Assembly (NCBI GenBank): GCA_038317095.1
Contig: JBBQBB010000008.1
Span: forward strand, 1-64,000
Length of the DNA stretch: 64,000 nt
Direction: 5' to 3'
Source of the DNA: JAGXTF01 sp038317095
Lineage (GTDB): Bacteria > Bacteroidota > Bacteroidia > NS11-12g > UBA955
A program made the translations under genes and the position numbers. Below are positions 1 through 9,300 of the stretch, one piece after another (within the stretch, counting starts at the first letter, position 1; each line of letters begins with the position of its first letter). The notes under the pieces were generated by a model. It saw only the letters and a list, made by a program, of their open reading frames with translations, was not told where the DNA came from and made no database searches.

Positions 1-636
1 CACCTACAAAAAGTAGCAGACACGCTTTTAGAATTGTTTCCATCAAATCCAACAATTTATAGAATCCAAGCAGATGCATTTGCCAATGATAGTAAATGGG
101 AAAAAGCAAAAGAAGCCTGTGAAACTGGATTGAGTTATGCAGTAGAAATCCCAGGCAAAACAGAATTAAATATCACTTTGGCCTACATTTTGAATCATTT
201 AAACAACCAAGAGGAAAGTTATAAAATGTTGAAAGGATTGACGAGCTCAGAAAAAGATGTGGAAAGTATGCTGGCCCTGGCCGATTTATACGCAATAAAC
301 AATACAAAATTAGATGAAGCAGAAAATTGGGTTTCGAATGCCAAACTTTTGGTTGAAGCAAGGATAGAAAAATATGAGAACAACCCCACGAATATGCTTG
401 CTAACTGCTACATCATTGAGGCCAAAATAAAAGCGAAACAGAACGAGAACGAGAAAGCTTTAAAATCTATCCATAGAGCTATAAACATAGATTCTTTCAA
501 TTCGGAAGCCTGGGAAACCCAAGGAGATATTGAAAAATCCATGGGAAATACCACCGCCATGAAGGCCAGTTATTTAAATGCCTCAAAATTGTCTCCTGGA
601 GATATTAAATTATACAACTTGGCACTTAGCCACTAA
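1..636 (+). CDS. TPR-repeat protein, 5' end cut by window edge
   Basis: The frame is open from base 1, so the gene begins outside the window; the 211 visible residues are the C-terminal part. They are helix-rich with tetratricopeptide-like repeats (for example residues 155-200, ending in a Leu-Ser-Pro-Gly-Asp cap), the usual pattern of a protein-protein scaffold. It lies 10 nt upstream of a DUF4292 lipoprotein and an EnvC-like protein; as far as I recall this TPR-DUF4292-M23 order is common in Bacteroidota, pointing to a cell-envelope role. No enzymatic motif is visible, and localisation cannot be judged without the N-terminus. Confidence 0.75.
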   Translation, partial: HLQKVADTLLELFPSNPTIYRIQADAFANDSKWEKAKEACETGLSYAVEIPGKTELNITLAYILNHLNNQEESYKMLKGLTSSEKDVESMLALADLYAINNTKLDEAENWVSNAKLLVEARIEKYENNPTNMLANCYIIEAKIKAKQNENEKALKSIHRAINIDSFNSEAWETQGDIEKSMGNTTAMKASYLNASKLSPGDIKLYNLALSH

Positions 637-646
637 AACAAAAACA

Positions 647-1411
647 ATGCGCGGAGTTTTTATTGTTATATTCATGGCTCTTGTTCTGCCCGCTTGTAAG
701 TCTAAAAAACACTTGGGGAAAACCTCGAGGAGAAATGTTGATTCTTTGGTTTTTGTGCATTCTGAAAATGGAAAAGATTCATTGCTAAGACAAAAATGGC
801 AATACTTCAGCGGCAGAATGGCTGTTGATTATTATTCAAAAGACGAAGAGCAATCTTTTAACCTTGCCTTAAGAATGCGAAAAGACAGCATTATTTGGTT
901 TTCTGTTAGCGCCGTTGCCGGAATTCAAGTGATGAAAGGCGTAATTACCAAAGACAGCATCCGTGCACTGGATTTGTTTAACAAGCGATATTATGCCTAT
1001 GGGATTTCTACATTGGGCAAAAAATTTGGCGCAGACATTGGCCTGCGCGAATTGCAAAATATATTCCTAGGAAACCCCATTTTCGATACGTTGGTTTACC
1101 GAAAAGACCCAGAATCTGCTGGATGGTTGGGCATAAACCAACCCGTTGCTAATATCATCTTTTGTAAAGATTTTAAATTGCCAGATAGTACACTTTTAGC
1201 GCAAAAAGGAAGTGATCGCCAACTCATGGCAAAGTACAGCAACACCCTATCTGCAGGCTCGTTAACCATTGCCCAATTTATAGATTTATTGGCAGGAAGT
1301 GCCTCAAATTCTGTACGCATGCAAATTGAGTTTAAAACTGCAAGTGACGCTTTTATAACTTCGTATCCTTTTAATGTGCCGCCAGGTTATGATAAAATTA
1401 GTGAAGAATAA
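647..1411 (+). CDS. DUF4292 family outer-envelope lipoprotein
   Basis: The ATG at 647 is chosen because it opens a lipoprotein signal peptide (MRGVFIVIFMALVLPAC; lipobox Leu-Pro-Ala-Cys), whereas an upstream in-frame start would put 23 polar residues in front. The mature part of a 254-residue product is beta-rich and matches the DUF4292 pattern (central IIWFSVSAVAGIQVMKG stretch), a fold I associate with LolB/LolA-like lipoprotein carriers; that similarity is inference. It sits between the TPR gene and the EnvC-like gene, whose start overlaps its 3' end by 23 nt, so the three are probably translated from one mRNA. Exact function unknown. Confidence 0.8.
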   Translation: MRGVFIVIFMALVLPACKSKKHLGKTSRRNVDSLVFVHSENGKDSLLRQKWQYFSGRMAVDYYSKDEEQSFNLALRMRKDSIIWFSVSAVAGIQVMKGVITKDSIRALDLFNKRYYAYGISTLGKKFGADIGLRELQNIFLGNPIFDTLVYRKDPESAGWLGINQPVANIIFCKDFKLPDSTLLAQKGSDRQLMAKYSNTLSAGSLTIAQFIDLLAGSASNSVRMQIEFKTASDAFITSYPFNVPPGYDKISEE

Positions 1412-2699
1412 TATATCCAAAAACGCATTGAAAATAGTCTTAATACTATGTATCATGCAGGCAGAACCCTTACTAGGGCAAAGCAGAAAACAACTCGAAA
1501 CAAAACGGAAAAAAGTGCAACAAGAAATTGAATATACCCGTCAAATATTAAAAAAAACAAGCCAGAAAAAATCTGCTGCTTTGCACAATTTGAATGCGGT
1601 AAATGAAATTATATCCCAAAGCAGTAAGGTTATTGGTAACCTTAAAATTGAAATCACCAAGGTAGACAGTGAAATTTATCAAAAATCCATAAACTACAAA
1701 CAACTGCAAAGCAAATACAGCGAAGAAAAATTAAAACTGCACAAAACAATAATAAAGGCATACAAAACCAGAAAAAGTGCAAGTGAAATGGCTTTTATTT
1801 TTGCAGCGAGTTCCTTTCGTCAAGCATTGCGCAGGTTAAAATACCTGAAACGACTTTCAGAATACCGCAAATTTTTGTTGGAAGGAATTGCGGAAAAAAA
1901 AGACAGTGTAAACCGCGGACTTGTTATGCTGGAGGAAGGTAAAAAGGACAAAAAGGTTTTGTTGACGGATGAAGAAATTGAAAAAAACCAGTTAGAAAAA
2001 GACAAGCAGGCGAAAAAAACGCTTGTGAATAGCCTTAGTGGGCAGGAGGGCAATTTAAAAAAACGAATTCGTGAAAATGAAATTGCAGTAAACAAATTGA
2101 ACAACTCCATTAGCAATATGATTGCGGCCGAAATAGCCGCTGCTAGAAAGAAAGCCCAACAAAGCGTTGCCCGCAATTCCAAAAAAACACCTGGAACCTC
2201 TAGACCTGGAGGTGGCCAAAATAAACCCCCAGAAAAATCAAACCGGCAAGACCCAATAGCATTGACACCAGAGGCCAGGGACATGAGCAATTCTTTTGAA
2301 GCGAATAAAGGTTCTTTTATTTGGCCTGTGGAAAGGGGATTTATCAGTCAAGGATTTGGGGTACACAATCACCCAGATTTGGCAGGAATCACGTTGATTA
2401 ACAATGGCGTGGACATTACTACCGGAGAAGCTACTGTAGCAAGATGTGTTTTTAAGGGCACGGTGAGTGCCATTATAAATATACCCGGGCAAGAAAAAGC
2501 GATTTTGGTAAACCATGGTGAATATTTTACGGTTTATAGCAGACTGATTGAAGTATACGTGAGCCGAGGACAAGAAATTGCATCCAAACAATCCATAGGC
2601 AAAGTATGGACAGATAACGATGGCAAAACCATTCTTCAATTTCAAATTTGGAAAGGTCAGGTAAAATTGAATCCTGCTTCTTGGTTAGCGGGCAGATAA
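1389..2699 (+). CDS. envC: EnvC-like murein hydrolase activator (degenerate LytM/M23 domain)
   Basis: A 436-residue secreted protein: signal peptide (KNALKIVLILCIMQAEPLLGQ region), a long charged coiled coil (about residues 20-260), a Pro/Lys-rich linker, then a C-terminal M23/LytM domain (about 305-435). The zinc ligands of active M23 peptidases are degraded: the usual HxGxD is NNGVD, the second motif reads NHGEYFTVYSRL without its second histidine, and the final HxH is LQFQ. This is what is known for EnvC-type activators, which switch on amidases at the septum rather than cut murein. I prefer the ATG at 1389 to the one at 1374 because it directly precedes the signal peptide. It overlaps the DUF4292 gene by 23 nt. 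Confidence 0.85.
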   Translation: MIKLVKNNISKNALKIVLILCIMQAEPLLGQSRKQLETKRKKVQQEIEYTRQILKKTSQKKSAALHNLNAVNEIISQSSKVIGNLKIEITKVDSEIYQKSINYKQLQSKYSEEKLKLHKTIIKAYKTRKSASEMAFIFAASSFRQALRRLKYLKRLSEYRKFLLEGIAEKKDSVNRGLVMLEEGKKDKKVLLTDEEIEKNQLEKDKQAKKTLVNSLSGQEGNLKKRIRENEIAVNKLNNSISNMIAAEIAAARKKAQQSVARNSKKTPGTSRPGGGQNKPPEKSNRQDPIALTPEARDMSNSFEANKGSFIWPVERGFISQGFGVHNHPDLAGITLINNGVDITTGEATVARCVFKGTVSAIINIPGQEKAILVNHGEYFTVYSRLIEVYVSRGQEIASKQSIGKVWTDNDGKTILQFQIWKGQVKLNPASWLAGR

Positions 2700-2709
2700 T
2701 AAATTAAAG

Positions 2710-3561
2710 ATGGAGAAAATGAAAGTGGCCGTTGCTGGGGCAGGCGTTATGGGCTCAGGTATTGCAATGTGCAGCATTTTAGCTGGCTATGAAACCTTGC
2801 TCTTTGACATTAGAGAAGAAGCCGTTGCAAAAGGGAAAACCTATATAGAACAAGAACTTATCAAATCTTTACAAAAAGGAAGATTGAACCAGGATCAGGT
2901 CGATTCCGCATTAAATTTACTGAATTGTACCCACAATAAACAAGATTTAATTGCCGACCTAATCCTAGAGGCTGTGTTGGAGAAAAAGGAGGTAAAAATT
3001 GAGTTGTTTTCCGCACTCGAAAAGACAAACACTACTTCAACCATTTTTGCTACCAACACCTCTTCTATTCCAATCACACAAATTGGCGCAGGTTTACTTC
3101 GGCCCGAAAATTTGGTAGGCATCCATTTTTTCAACCCTGCCCATATTATGAAGTTGGTTGAAATTATTTCAGGTGTTGCCACCGACCCAATGGTTGCGAA
3201 TAAAGCTTTTGATTGGGCTATTTCATTGGGCAAAGCCGCCGTTTATGCAAAAGATGCACCCGGATTTATTGTTAATCGTGTGGCACGCCATTATTACGTA
3301 GAAGGATTGAAAATTGCGGAAGAGCAAGTTGCCGATTTTAAAGCAATTGATAGATTATGCGAAAGTGCTGGATTCAAAATGGGGCCTTTTAGACTAATGG
3401 ATCTTATAGGGGTGGAAACCAATTTTTCTGTAACATCTTCTATGTACCAACAATTTCATTTCGACCCTAAATTTAGGCCTAGTCGCCTGCAGCAGCAAAA
3501 AGCTGATGCAGGACATTTCGGACGAAAGGCAGGAAAAGGCTTTTATAACTATGAGGAATAA
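2710..3561 (+). CDS. hbd: 3-hydroxybutyryl-CoA dehydrogenase
   Basis: A 283-residue soluble enzyme that interconverts acetoacetyl-CoA and 3-hydroxybutyryl-CoA (and longer 3-hydroxyacyl-CoAs) with NAD(P)H. The N-terminal Rossmann motif is GAGVMGSGIA at residue 10, followed by FATNTSSIPI and the signature HFFNPAHIMKLVEII, and a C-terminal 3HCDH domain with DLIGVETNFSV. Length is normal for the stand-alone enzyme. It follows the EnvC-like gene by 10 nt and overlaps the next lipoprotein gene by 11 nt, so it is co-transcribed with envelope genes. phaB and an enoyl-CoA hydratase elsewhere in the window act on related substrates. Confidence 0.93.
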   Translation: MEKMKVAVAGAGVMGSGIAMCSILAGYETLLFDIREEAVAKGKTYIEQELIKSLQKGRLNQDQVDSALNLLNCTHNKQDLIADLILEAVLEKKEVKIELFSALEKTNTTSTIFATNTSSIPITQIGAGLLRPENLVGIHFFNPAHIMKLVEIISGVATDPMVANKAFDWAISLGKAAVYAKDAPGFIVNRVARHYYVEGLKIAEEQVADFKAIDRLCESAGFKMGPFRLMDLIGVETNFSVTSSMYQQFHFDPKFRPSRLQQQKADAGHFGRKAGKGFYNYEE

Positions 3562-4003
3562 AACGTTATTGTTTTTATCCATATGTGCTTGTTTTGTTTT
3601 CTCGGCATGCAAGAAAAAAGTGCGACCCGAGTCAATACCAACAGGTCCAGTAAATCTCACAATAGACCTAAACCTGCCTTCCAATAGCCATTTAATTGGC
3701 GTTGGAACTTATGGTTACTACTTGGGTGGGGTAAAGGGTGTTATGGTGGTGCACGATTTTGATGACCAATGGTATGCCTTTGAGAGAACTTGTGCATGGC
3801 AACCCCTTACCGAATGTTCAAAAATTTGGGGCGATTCTTTAAACCTTAATATAAGATGTGGAACCTTTAGTGCCTCCACTTTTACTCCATGTTGCGAGAG
3901 CTCGTTTTCTTTCAACGGTTTTCCTAGCAAAGGCCCAGCATTCGGAAATTTGGCCCAATACCAAATACAGAAATCTGCCAACTTACTGTACGTTTATAAT
4001 TGA
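3551..4003 (+). CDS. Degenerate Rieske-like lipoprotein
   Basis: The start at ATG 3551 gives a clean lipoprotein signal (MRNKTLLFLSICACFVFSAC); the longer reading starts inside the upstream gene. The mature part (150 residues in all) follows the layout of Bacteroidota Rieske-type lipoproteins: GGVKGVMVVHDFDDQWYAFE, a first Cys site (RTCAWQPL), a second (TPCCESSFSF), then GPAFGNLAQYQI. In a true Rieske protein each site pairs a Cys with a His to hold [2Fe-2S]; here the histidines are Trp and Ser/Glu, so a cluster is unlikely. It overlaps the dehydrogenase gene by 11 nt and ends that operon. Function unknown. Confidence 0.65.
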   Translation: MRNKTLLFLSICACFVFSACKKKVRPESIPTGPVNLTIDLNLPSNSHLIGVGTYGYYLGGVKGVMVVHDFDDQWYAFERTCAWQPLTECSKIWGDSLNLNIRCGTFSASTFTPCCESSFSFNGFPSKGPAFGNLAQYQIQKSANLLYVYN

Positions 4004-4073
4004 ATCTTCAGAAGATATTTCGATAAGATTTATCATTTTTTTGTAAAAATATTTTTTTCTGTGGTGAACTTCC

Positions 4074-4081
4074 TATATTTG
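4074..4081 (+). promoter_or_regulatory. -7 box TATATTTG of the OmpA-family gene
   Basis: Exact match to the Bacteroidota -7 consensus TAnnTTTG, 33 nt before the ATG at 4114. The -33 region is only T-rich without a clear TTG. The preceding 70 bases are strongly AT-rich. Confidence 0.6.
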
Positions 4082-4113
4082 TTGCCCAAACTCAAGAAAT
4101 TAACTCGGAATTT

Positions 4114-5727
4114 ATGATAAAAAACTACTTGTCAAAGGCATTACTATCTTTGTTTTCAATAGCAGCGATAGGTAATGTAAGTGCACAGAATCAAAACGGA
4201 AAAATGTGTGTAGAAGCCAATGTTGGGCTCAGGGAGTATTTAGGAGACTTAGGTTCTTCATTGTTTTTTGGCAAGAAGCCAAACTATCAGGGCGGCGGAA
4301 TCAACTTTGGTTACCAATTAAGCCCACTATTTGATGGCGTTGTAAACGCGACCTTTGGTGATGTTGGTTTTAAAAGAATAACCGAATGGAGAGCAGGTCC
4401 AGGCAAATTTCAAAGCTTTAGAGCCAATACTGCAGATTTTACCTTGGGTGCCAGATTTCGTTTCAACAATGATATTATCATGCCCATTGAATCAAAAGTT
4501 GCTCCTTATATATATGCAGGTTTTGGTGGCTATTATTGCCATACCAGCGTAAGATGGGGCGAGCAAAACGAAATTAGCAGAAACCTTACCGATTTTGGTA
4601 CGCAAGTGCAAGGTGGATTGGGCGTGAGTTTCAACCTTTCAGACAATATAGGTTTGCGTTGGTCATGGACTGGTACTTATACCTTTAACGACCGTTGGGA
4701 CGGTGCAAACAATCCAGCTTCCGCAGATCCAATTGCTACCCCATTGGTAAATAAAGTATGGAAAACCAACGATCTTTGGGGTTACCATGCCATTGGTATC
4801 ACCTATATTTTTGGTGAAGGCCAAGGACCGACCAAATGTAAAGATAAAGATTTGGATGGAGTTTGCGATAAATTTGACCTTTGTAAAGGAACTCCAGAAA
4901 AGTACCAAAAATATGTGGATAGTGTAGGTTGTCCTGCCGATAGAGATAAAGATTCTGTTTTGGATGCCGATGATGCTTGCCCAGATGTAAAAGGTTTGGT
5001 TAAATACAGCGGTTGCCCTGATACAGATGGTGATGACATTGAAGACAAATTGGACAAGTGTCCAAATCTTGCAGGTTTGCCAGAATTTAACGGTTGCCCA
5101 GATACAGATGGTGATGGTATTCAAGATACCGAAGACAATTGCCCCAATGTTGCTGGTTTAAAAGAATTTAATGGCTGCCCAGATACAGATGGTGATGGCA
5201 TAGAAGATCGTTTAGACAAATGTATAAACAAAGCAGGTGTTGTTGCTGGCGAAGGTTGTCCAGATACAGACGGTGACGGTGTTTACGACAACATAGACGT
5301 TTGTCCTGACAAACCAGGCGTTGCCGAACTTAAAGGTTGCCCTGCATTTAAAAAAGAGGTAGTAGCACAAATTGCATTGGCTGCAAAAGGTATCAATTTT
5401 GAAACCAACAGTGACGTAATTAAAGCTGAGTCTTTTGATGATTTAGACAATTTAGTGAAATTGTTAAACCAATATGCAGAAGCCAAAGTTGAGGTTCAAG
5501 GCCATACAGATAATTCTGGAGATAAAGATGTTGCAAAACGCAAAATCAAAAACCAAGATTTGAGCCAACGCCGCGCCGAATCTGTGAAAAAATACCTTGA
5601 AAGTCATGGTGTTTCTCCAGAAAGATTGACTGCTGTTGGGTATGGTGAAGAACAACCAATTGCGGATAACAACAGCGCCGCCGGTAAAACAAAAAACCGC
5701 CGTGTGGATTTTAAACTAAAATATTAA
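4114..5727 (+). CDS. OmpA-family outer membrane protein with TSP3 repeats
   Basis: A 537-residue envelope protein. Signal peptide (IKNYLSKALLSLFSIAAIGNVSAQ), an N-terminal beta-barrel-like domain (about residues 30-235, glycine/aromatic rich), six or so calcium-binding thrombospondin type-3 repeats (about 243-412; NGCPDTDGDGI units), and a C-terminal OmpA/MotB peptidoglycan-binding domain (about 425-537; VEVQGHTDNSGD, LSQRRAESVKKYL, NRRVDFKL). It probably tethers the outer membrane to peptidoglycan and may be abundant. It has its own promoter box and a strong terminator, so it is a single-gene unit. The near-identical repeat units are coding, not CRISPR. Confidence 0.92.
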   Translation: MIKNYLSKALLSLFSIAAIGNVSAQNQNGKMCVEANVGLREYLGDLGSSLFFGKKPNYQGGGINFGYQLSPLFDGVVNATFGDVGFKRITEWRAGPGKFQSFRANTADFTLGARFRFNNDIIMPIESKVAPYIYAGFGGYYCHTSVRWGEQNEISRNLTDFGTQVQGGLGVSFNLSDNIGLRWSWTGTYTFNDRWDGANNPASADPIATPLVNKVWKTNDLWGYHAIGITYIFGEGQGPTKCKDKDLDGVCDKFDLCKGTPEKYQKYVDSVGCPADRDKDSVLDADDACPDVKGLVKYSGCPDTDGDDIEDKLDKCPNLAGLPEFNGCPDTDGDGIQDTEDNCPNVAGLKEFNGCPDTDGDGIEDRLDKCINKAGVVAGEGCPDTDGDGVYDNIDVCPDKPGVAELKGCPAFKKEVVAQIALAAKGINFETNSDVIKAESFDDLDNLVKLLNQYAEAKVEVQGHTDNSGDKDVAKRKIKNQDLSQRRAESVKKYLESHGVSPERLTAVGYGEEQPIADNNSAAGKTKNRRVDFKLKY

Positions 5728-5744
5728 CATTCAAAAACCTTGAT

Positions 5745-5778
5745 AAAAAAAGACCATCTGTTTAGGTGGTCTTTTTTT
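5745..5778 (+). terminator. Rho-independent terminator of the OmpA-family gene
   Basis: AAAGACCATC (5749-5758) pairs with GGTGGTCTTT (5765-5774) around a 6-nt loop, with one G-T pair, followed by a run of T to 5778. It starts about 20 nt after the stop codon. Confidence 0.9.
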
Positions 5779-6321
5779 ATGCCAAACTTGAACGAATCAA
5801 TAATTCACATCGCACTGGATGAAAAATCCATAAACCTGCTTCTGTCTTTCAATTGGGAAGTCTATAGAAATATTGGGCTTAAAAGATGCCATTATTAACA
5901 GCGAGGACGGTTAAATGGAAACAAAATAGTCCATAACATTCTGTTTGGATGAAATGAATGTCATAATAGAATTTTCATTTCATAGGGTAGAGCTATTAAA
6001 TAATACCCCGAGTTTGCAGTTGAATGTTCTGGTCATTGCGGATAATGATCATCAAATCATAAAACAAATCCCTGTTCAACTCGTATTTTCAGATTTTAAA
6101 ATTCGCAAAATTGAAATTTGGGGGCACAAAACCCAAAATGCCGAGAACAATGAATGTTCATTCATTATAAATACGATTTATTTTGCACCTGAATTGGAAA
6201 AGGCATTTTGCTTTACCCAAATATTTGTGGTGCAGTAATTTCAGTTGTTATCAATGAAAAAAAGGCAAATCAATATTTAGAATCTGGCAACTTATACCTG
6301 AAACATATTTTAGATTAATTT
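5779..6321. other. Mostly non-coding 0.5-kb gap with one weak ORF
   Basis: Between the terminator and the convergent M1 peptidase gene. A 39-codon frame begins with the ATG at 5779 directly in the terminator T-run (MPNLNESIIHIALDEK), and a 95-codon frame starts at 5954. Neither has a recognisable family or a promoter box. They may be fragments of one decayed gene or chance frames. No hairpin, tRNA or repeat was seen here. Confidence 0.4.
5954..6238 (+). CDS. Small hypothetical ORF, doubtful
   Basis: An ATG-initiated frame of 94 codons (MNVIIEFSFHRVELL...) with a plausible beta-rich composition and a normal amino-acid mix, but no recognised motif, no upstream TAnnTTTG box and no operon partner. 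It faces the M1 peptidase gene, ending 83 nt from it. I list it because it is the only sizable plus-strand frame in the gap; it may be a remnant rather than an expressed gene. Confidence 0.25.
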   Translation: MNVIIEFSFHRVELLNNTPSLQLNVLVIADNDHQIIKQIPVQLVFSDFKIRKIEIWGHKTQNAENNECSFIINTIYFAPELEKAFCFTQIFVVQ

Positions 6322-9300
6322 TTAAAATGCCCTATTGATGCCCAGCAACCATCGGAATGTCACATTCTGCTCACCCGTTTGCACGGCGCTTACAAAAAAT
6401 GGCATATCAAATCTAATTTGCAAGGGATTCAGTGCGGTTAAGCCCGGTCTTGATTTTTTGGGTACCAAAAGATTCCAGCTTCTAATATTTAACATAAAAC
6501 CAGCTCCTGCGTCGGATATCAATCCCGAATTTATCATTTTCCCTTTTAGCTGATAGGCCATAACACCGACATCGCCAAACAAGTAAAAGTTTAAACCTAC
6601 CATTTTCATTTTGGGCAAGAAGTCAAAATATTTGCTCAGATCGAGTTCTGCATTTACCGATGCACCGTTGCTGCCGCGGTAAAAAGTGCGCACTGTATCT
6701 CCTACTTTATGGGCAAGAGCATATCCATTGTAACCACGCAAATTTAGACCGCCCCCAAAACTGACATTCTGATTCAAAGTATTCCTGCTTAAACGATAAG
6801 TACTCCAATCGCGCACAATTTTATTGTCTTGGATCTCCTCTGGGTTGGCACCAGAGGCATACAACATGCTTTCAGCCGGACTGTTTGTGCCTGTACCCGT
6901 TTGGCCAAATAACCGTGTTTTCAACACCGCTTTTCCCAAAGATAAATTGTTCAACCAAGTAAGTCGAACAAAACCATAAGCAGCATCACTCCAAGGGGTG
7001 GATGTGCGCAAGGCCATGTTCCATGACCCAGCATTTGCATATCGACTGTAGTTAAAAGTATAGCCCAGATTAAAGGAAATATTATTTCCCTTGCTCCAGT
7101 ATTTTTGGCTGGGCAAATACCCAAAGTATTGGTCGTTGATTGGTTGTGGGGTAATATAATTTCCCGGACTGTAAACCCTTCTCATATATTTTATGCCTGA
7201 GGTAAGCCTTCCTCTTTCTATATTTTTTTCCCACCCTATCTGATTAATCCAAACGTTTGCTATATATCGACTTCCAATAACGATTTCGCCTTTTTTGCGT
7301 AAGAAATTTCTATAATCAAACCAGTAGCTGAAGTTGTTAGACTTTTGAACATAAAGTATGCCAACAGACTCTTGATACCAGGTATACAAATTAAAAATAT
7401 GCTTTCTTGCGGCATAGTCTCCGCTTAATTTAATTCCTGCCCTTAACCCATCTTCATAAGAGTACCAAGCGTCTGGCCTCCAGCGCAAATTATACCCCGT
7501 TCTATAGTCTCGGTCTAGGCTATTTTCTTTGTCAAAACTTATTCCTATCAGTCGGTGCCAATTGTTGTTCAGTCTGTTTATGTCTGCCAGCCTATAAGTG
7601 GGATCCAATTCAACCGATTTTATGTCCGATTTCAAATTCAGTTTCAATTCGTACTTTTTTCTTAAAAATCCCCAACCCATCCACATTTCCTGGGCATTGA
7701 AAGTGCCTGGTTTTTTGTAATATGATACTGGAACGGTAATGTTCAATTTGTTTCCATCGGCAGTAGTTACTTTTAAATCCACAGGCATAATCATATCACC
7801 CTTTCTCTTTAAAGTAATCTTCCATTCTCCAGCTTTGTTTTGTTTTACTTTAGAAATGCCATAATCGCAGTATTTGGTCGTTTCAAACCATTGGTCGAAA
7901 AACCAATTCAAATCTGTTTTGGCCGACATGGTGATGCTGTTTCTAAAATCTTCAATATAAGGATGGCAAATTTTCCACTGCCGAACATAATCTTGCATGG
8001 CTATTTGAAAAACAGAATCACCCAAAACATACTGCAGATTGTAAAGCATGGTGGCTGTTTTATAGTAAACATGTTTATATCCTCCACCATGTCCCACCGC
8101 GTTGTTAAAATCATCACTGTGGGTATTCAATACTGCATCTTCCCCATCGATGGCATCGTACATGTAGCCAGCATAGGCGGTTCCAAAATCTATGTCATTG
8201 GGATACCGAAATTGTCCTTTGGCTTTTTTCATACACCAACTGGTTAAAAATTGTGTAAATCCCTCGTCCAAGGATGCACGGTAGGTTTCGTTATTGCCAA
8301 TCATGCCAAAAAACCAATTGTGGCCCACTTCATGCGCTATCAAACCTTGGTGCGATGGATATTGCCCCCCGTCTAAGGTAAGCATTGGATATTCCATGCC
8401 GTCTGCCGCATCGGCTGCCACCATTTTGGGATATTCGTACGTTCCAAAATCTTTGCTGTAAGTAGCAATAACAAAAGCTACGAATGTATCCGTAGCTTGC
8501 CATTTGCCAGCATTGTTTTCTTGTGCCAAGGCTATACATTTCACGCCACGATAATCGTATTCCCCTATTCTGTAGGTTGGATCTGCGGTCCATGCAAAAT
8601 CGTGCACATTGTCAGCGTGGTATTTCCAACTTTTCCAAGTTCCATCTTTCGGTGTGATTACAGAAGGTTTTTCACCCACTGGTTTTCCTTTAAAATTGCG
8701 GATATCCAATTTTTGCCTTAATCCATTCGGATAAGCTTCGGTTGGGTTCTGAAGCACCCCTGTGGCTTCGTTTACATATTCTGTGGGCAATTGCAAATCC
8801 ACATCATAAGCACCATAATCACCATAAAATTCATGTTCCATATGTTGTGCGGTTTCCCAAGTAAACTTGCGGTCGTAGACACAAATACGGGGATACCAAT
8901 GTACTCCGTTAAAATGTTTATACCCATCGTGGTCATACACTTTCATCCTGCGGCGAATACTACCTCTATCGAAATACGTTTTAAAACCAATGGTAAATAC
9001 ACAACTGTCGCCAGGTGCCAATCCCCCAGGCAAATCACATTCTAAAACCGTATAATTTACCCTAAAGTTTACTTTCACCCCATTCACTTCAAAATTATCA
9101 ATTACAGTGCCTAAGTTTTGATCTTCATACTTGCCAAATTCGTGTTTTACCCCATTGGCTGTGTATAAATTGTCGACCAAACTACCCGGCTGAACAGCAT
9201 TTTGATACAAATGAAAATACGCTTTTGTAAGCGTGTGTGGCGAGTTATTGTAATATTTCAGCGTTTCTTGGCCAGTTATGGTTTCCTCCACATCATCCAG

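Noticed and set aside
1820..2290. 156-codon minus-strand ORF
   Set aside because: Antisense to the EnvC-like coiled coil; Phe/Ser-rich shadow of Lys/Glu codons with no family features.
4845..5345. Regular near-identical repeats, CRISPR-like at first glance
   Set aside because: They encode calcium-binding TSP3 units in frame within the OmpA-family gene; spacers are not unique and the reading frame is continuous.
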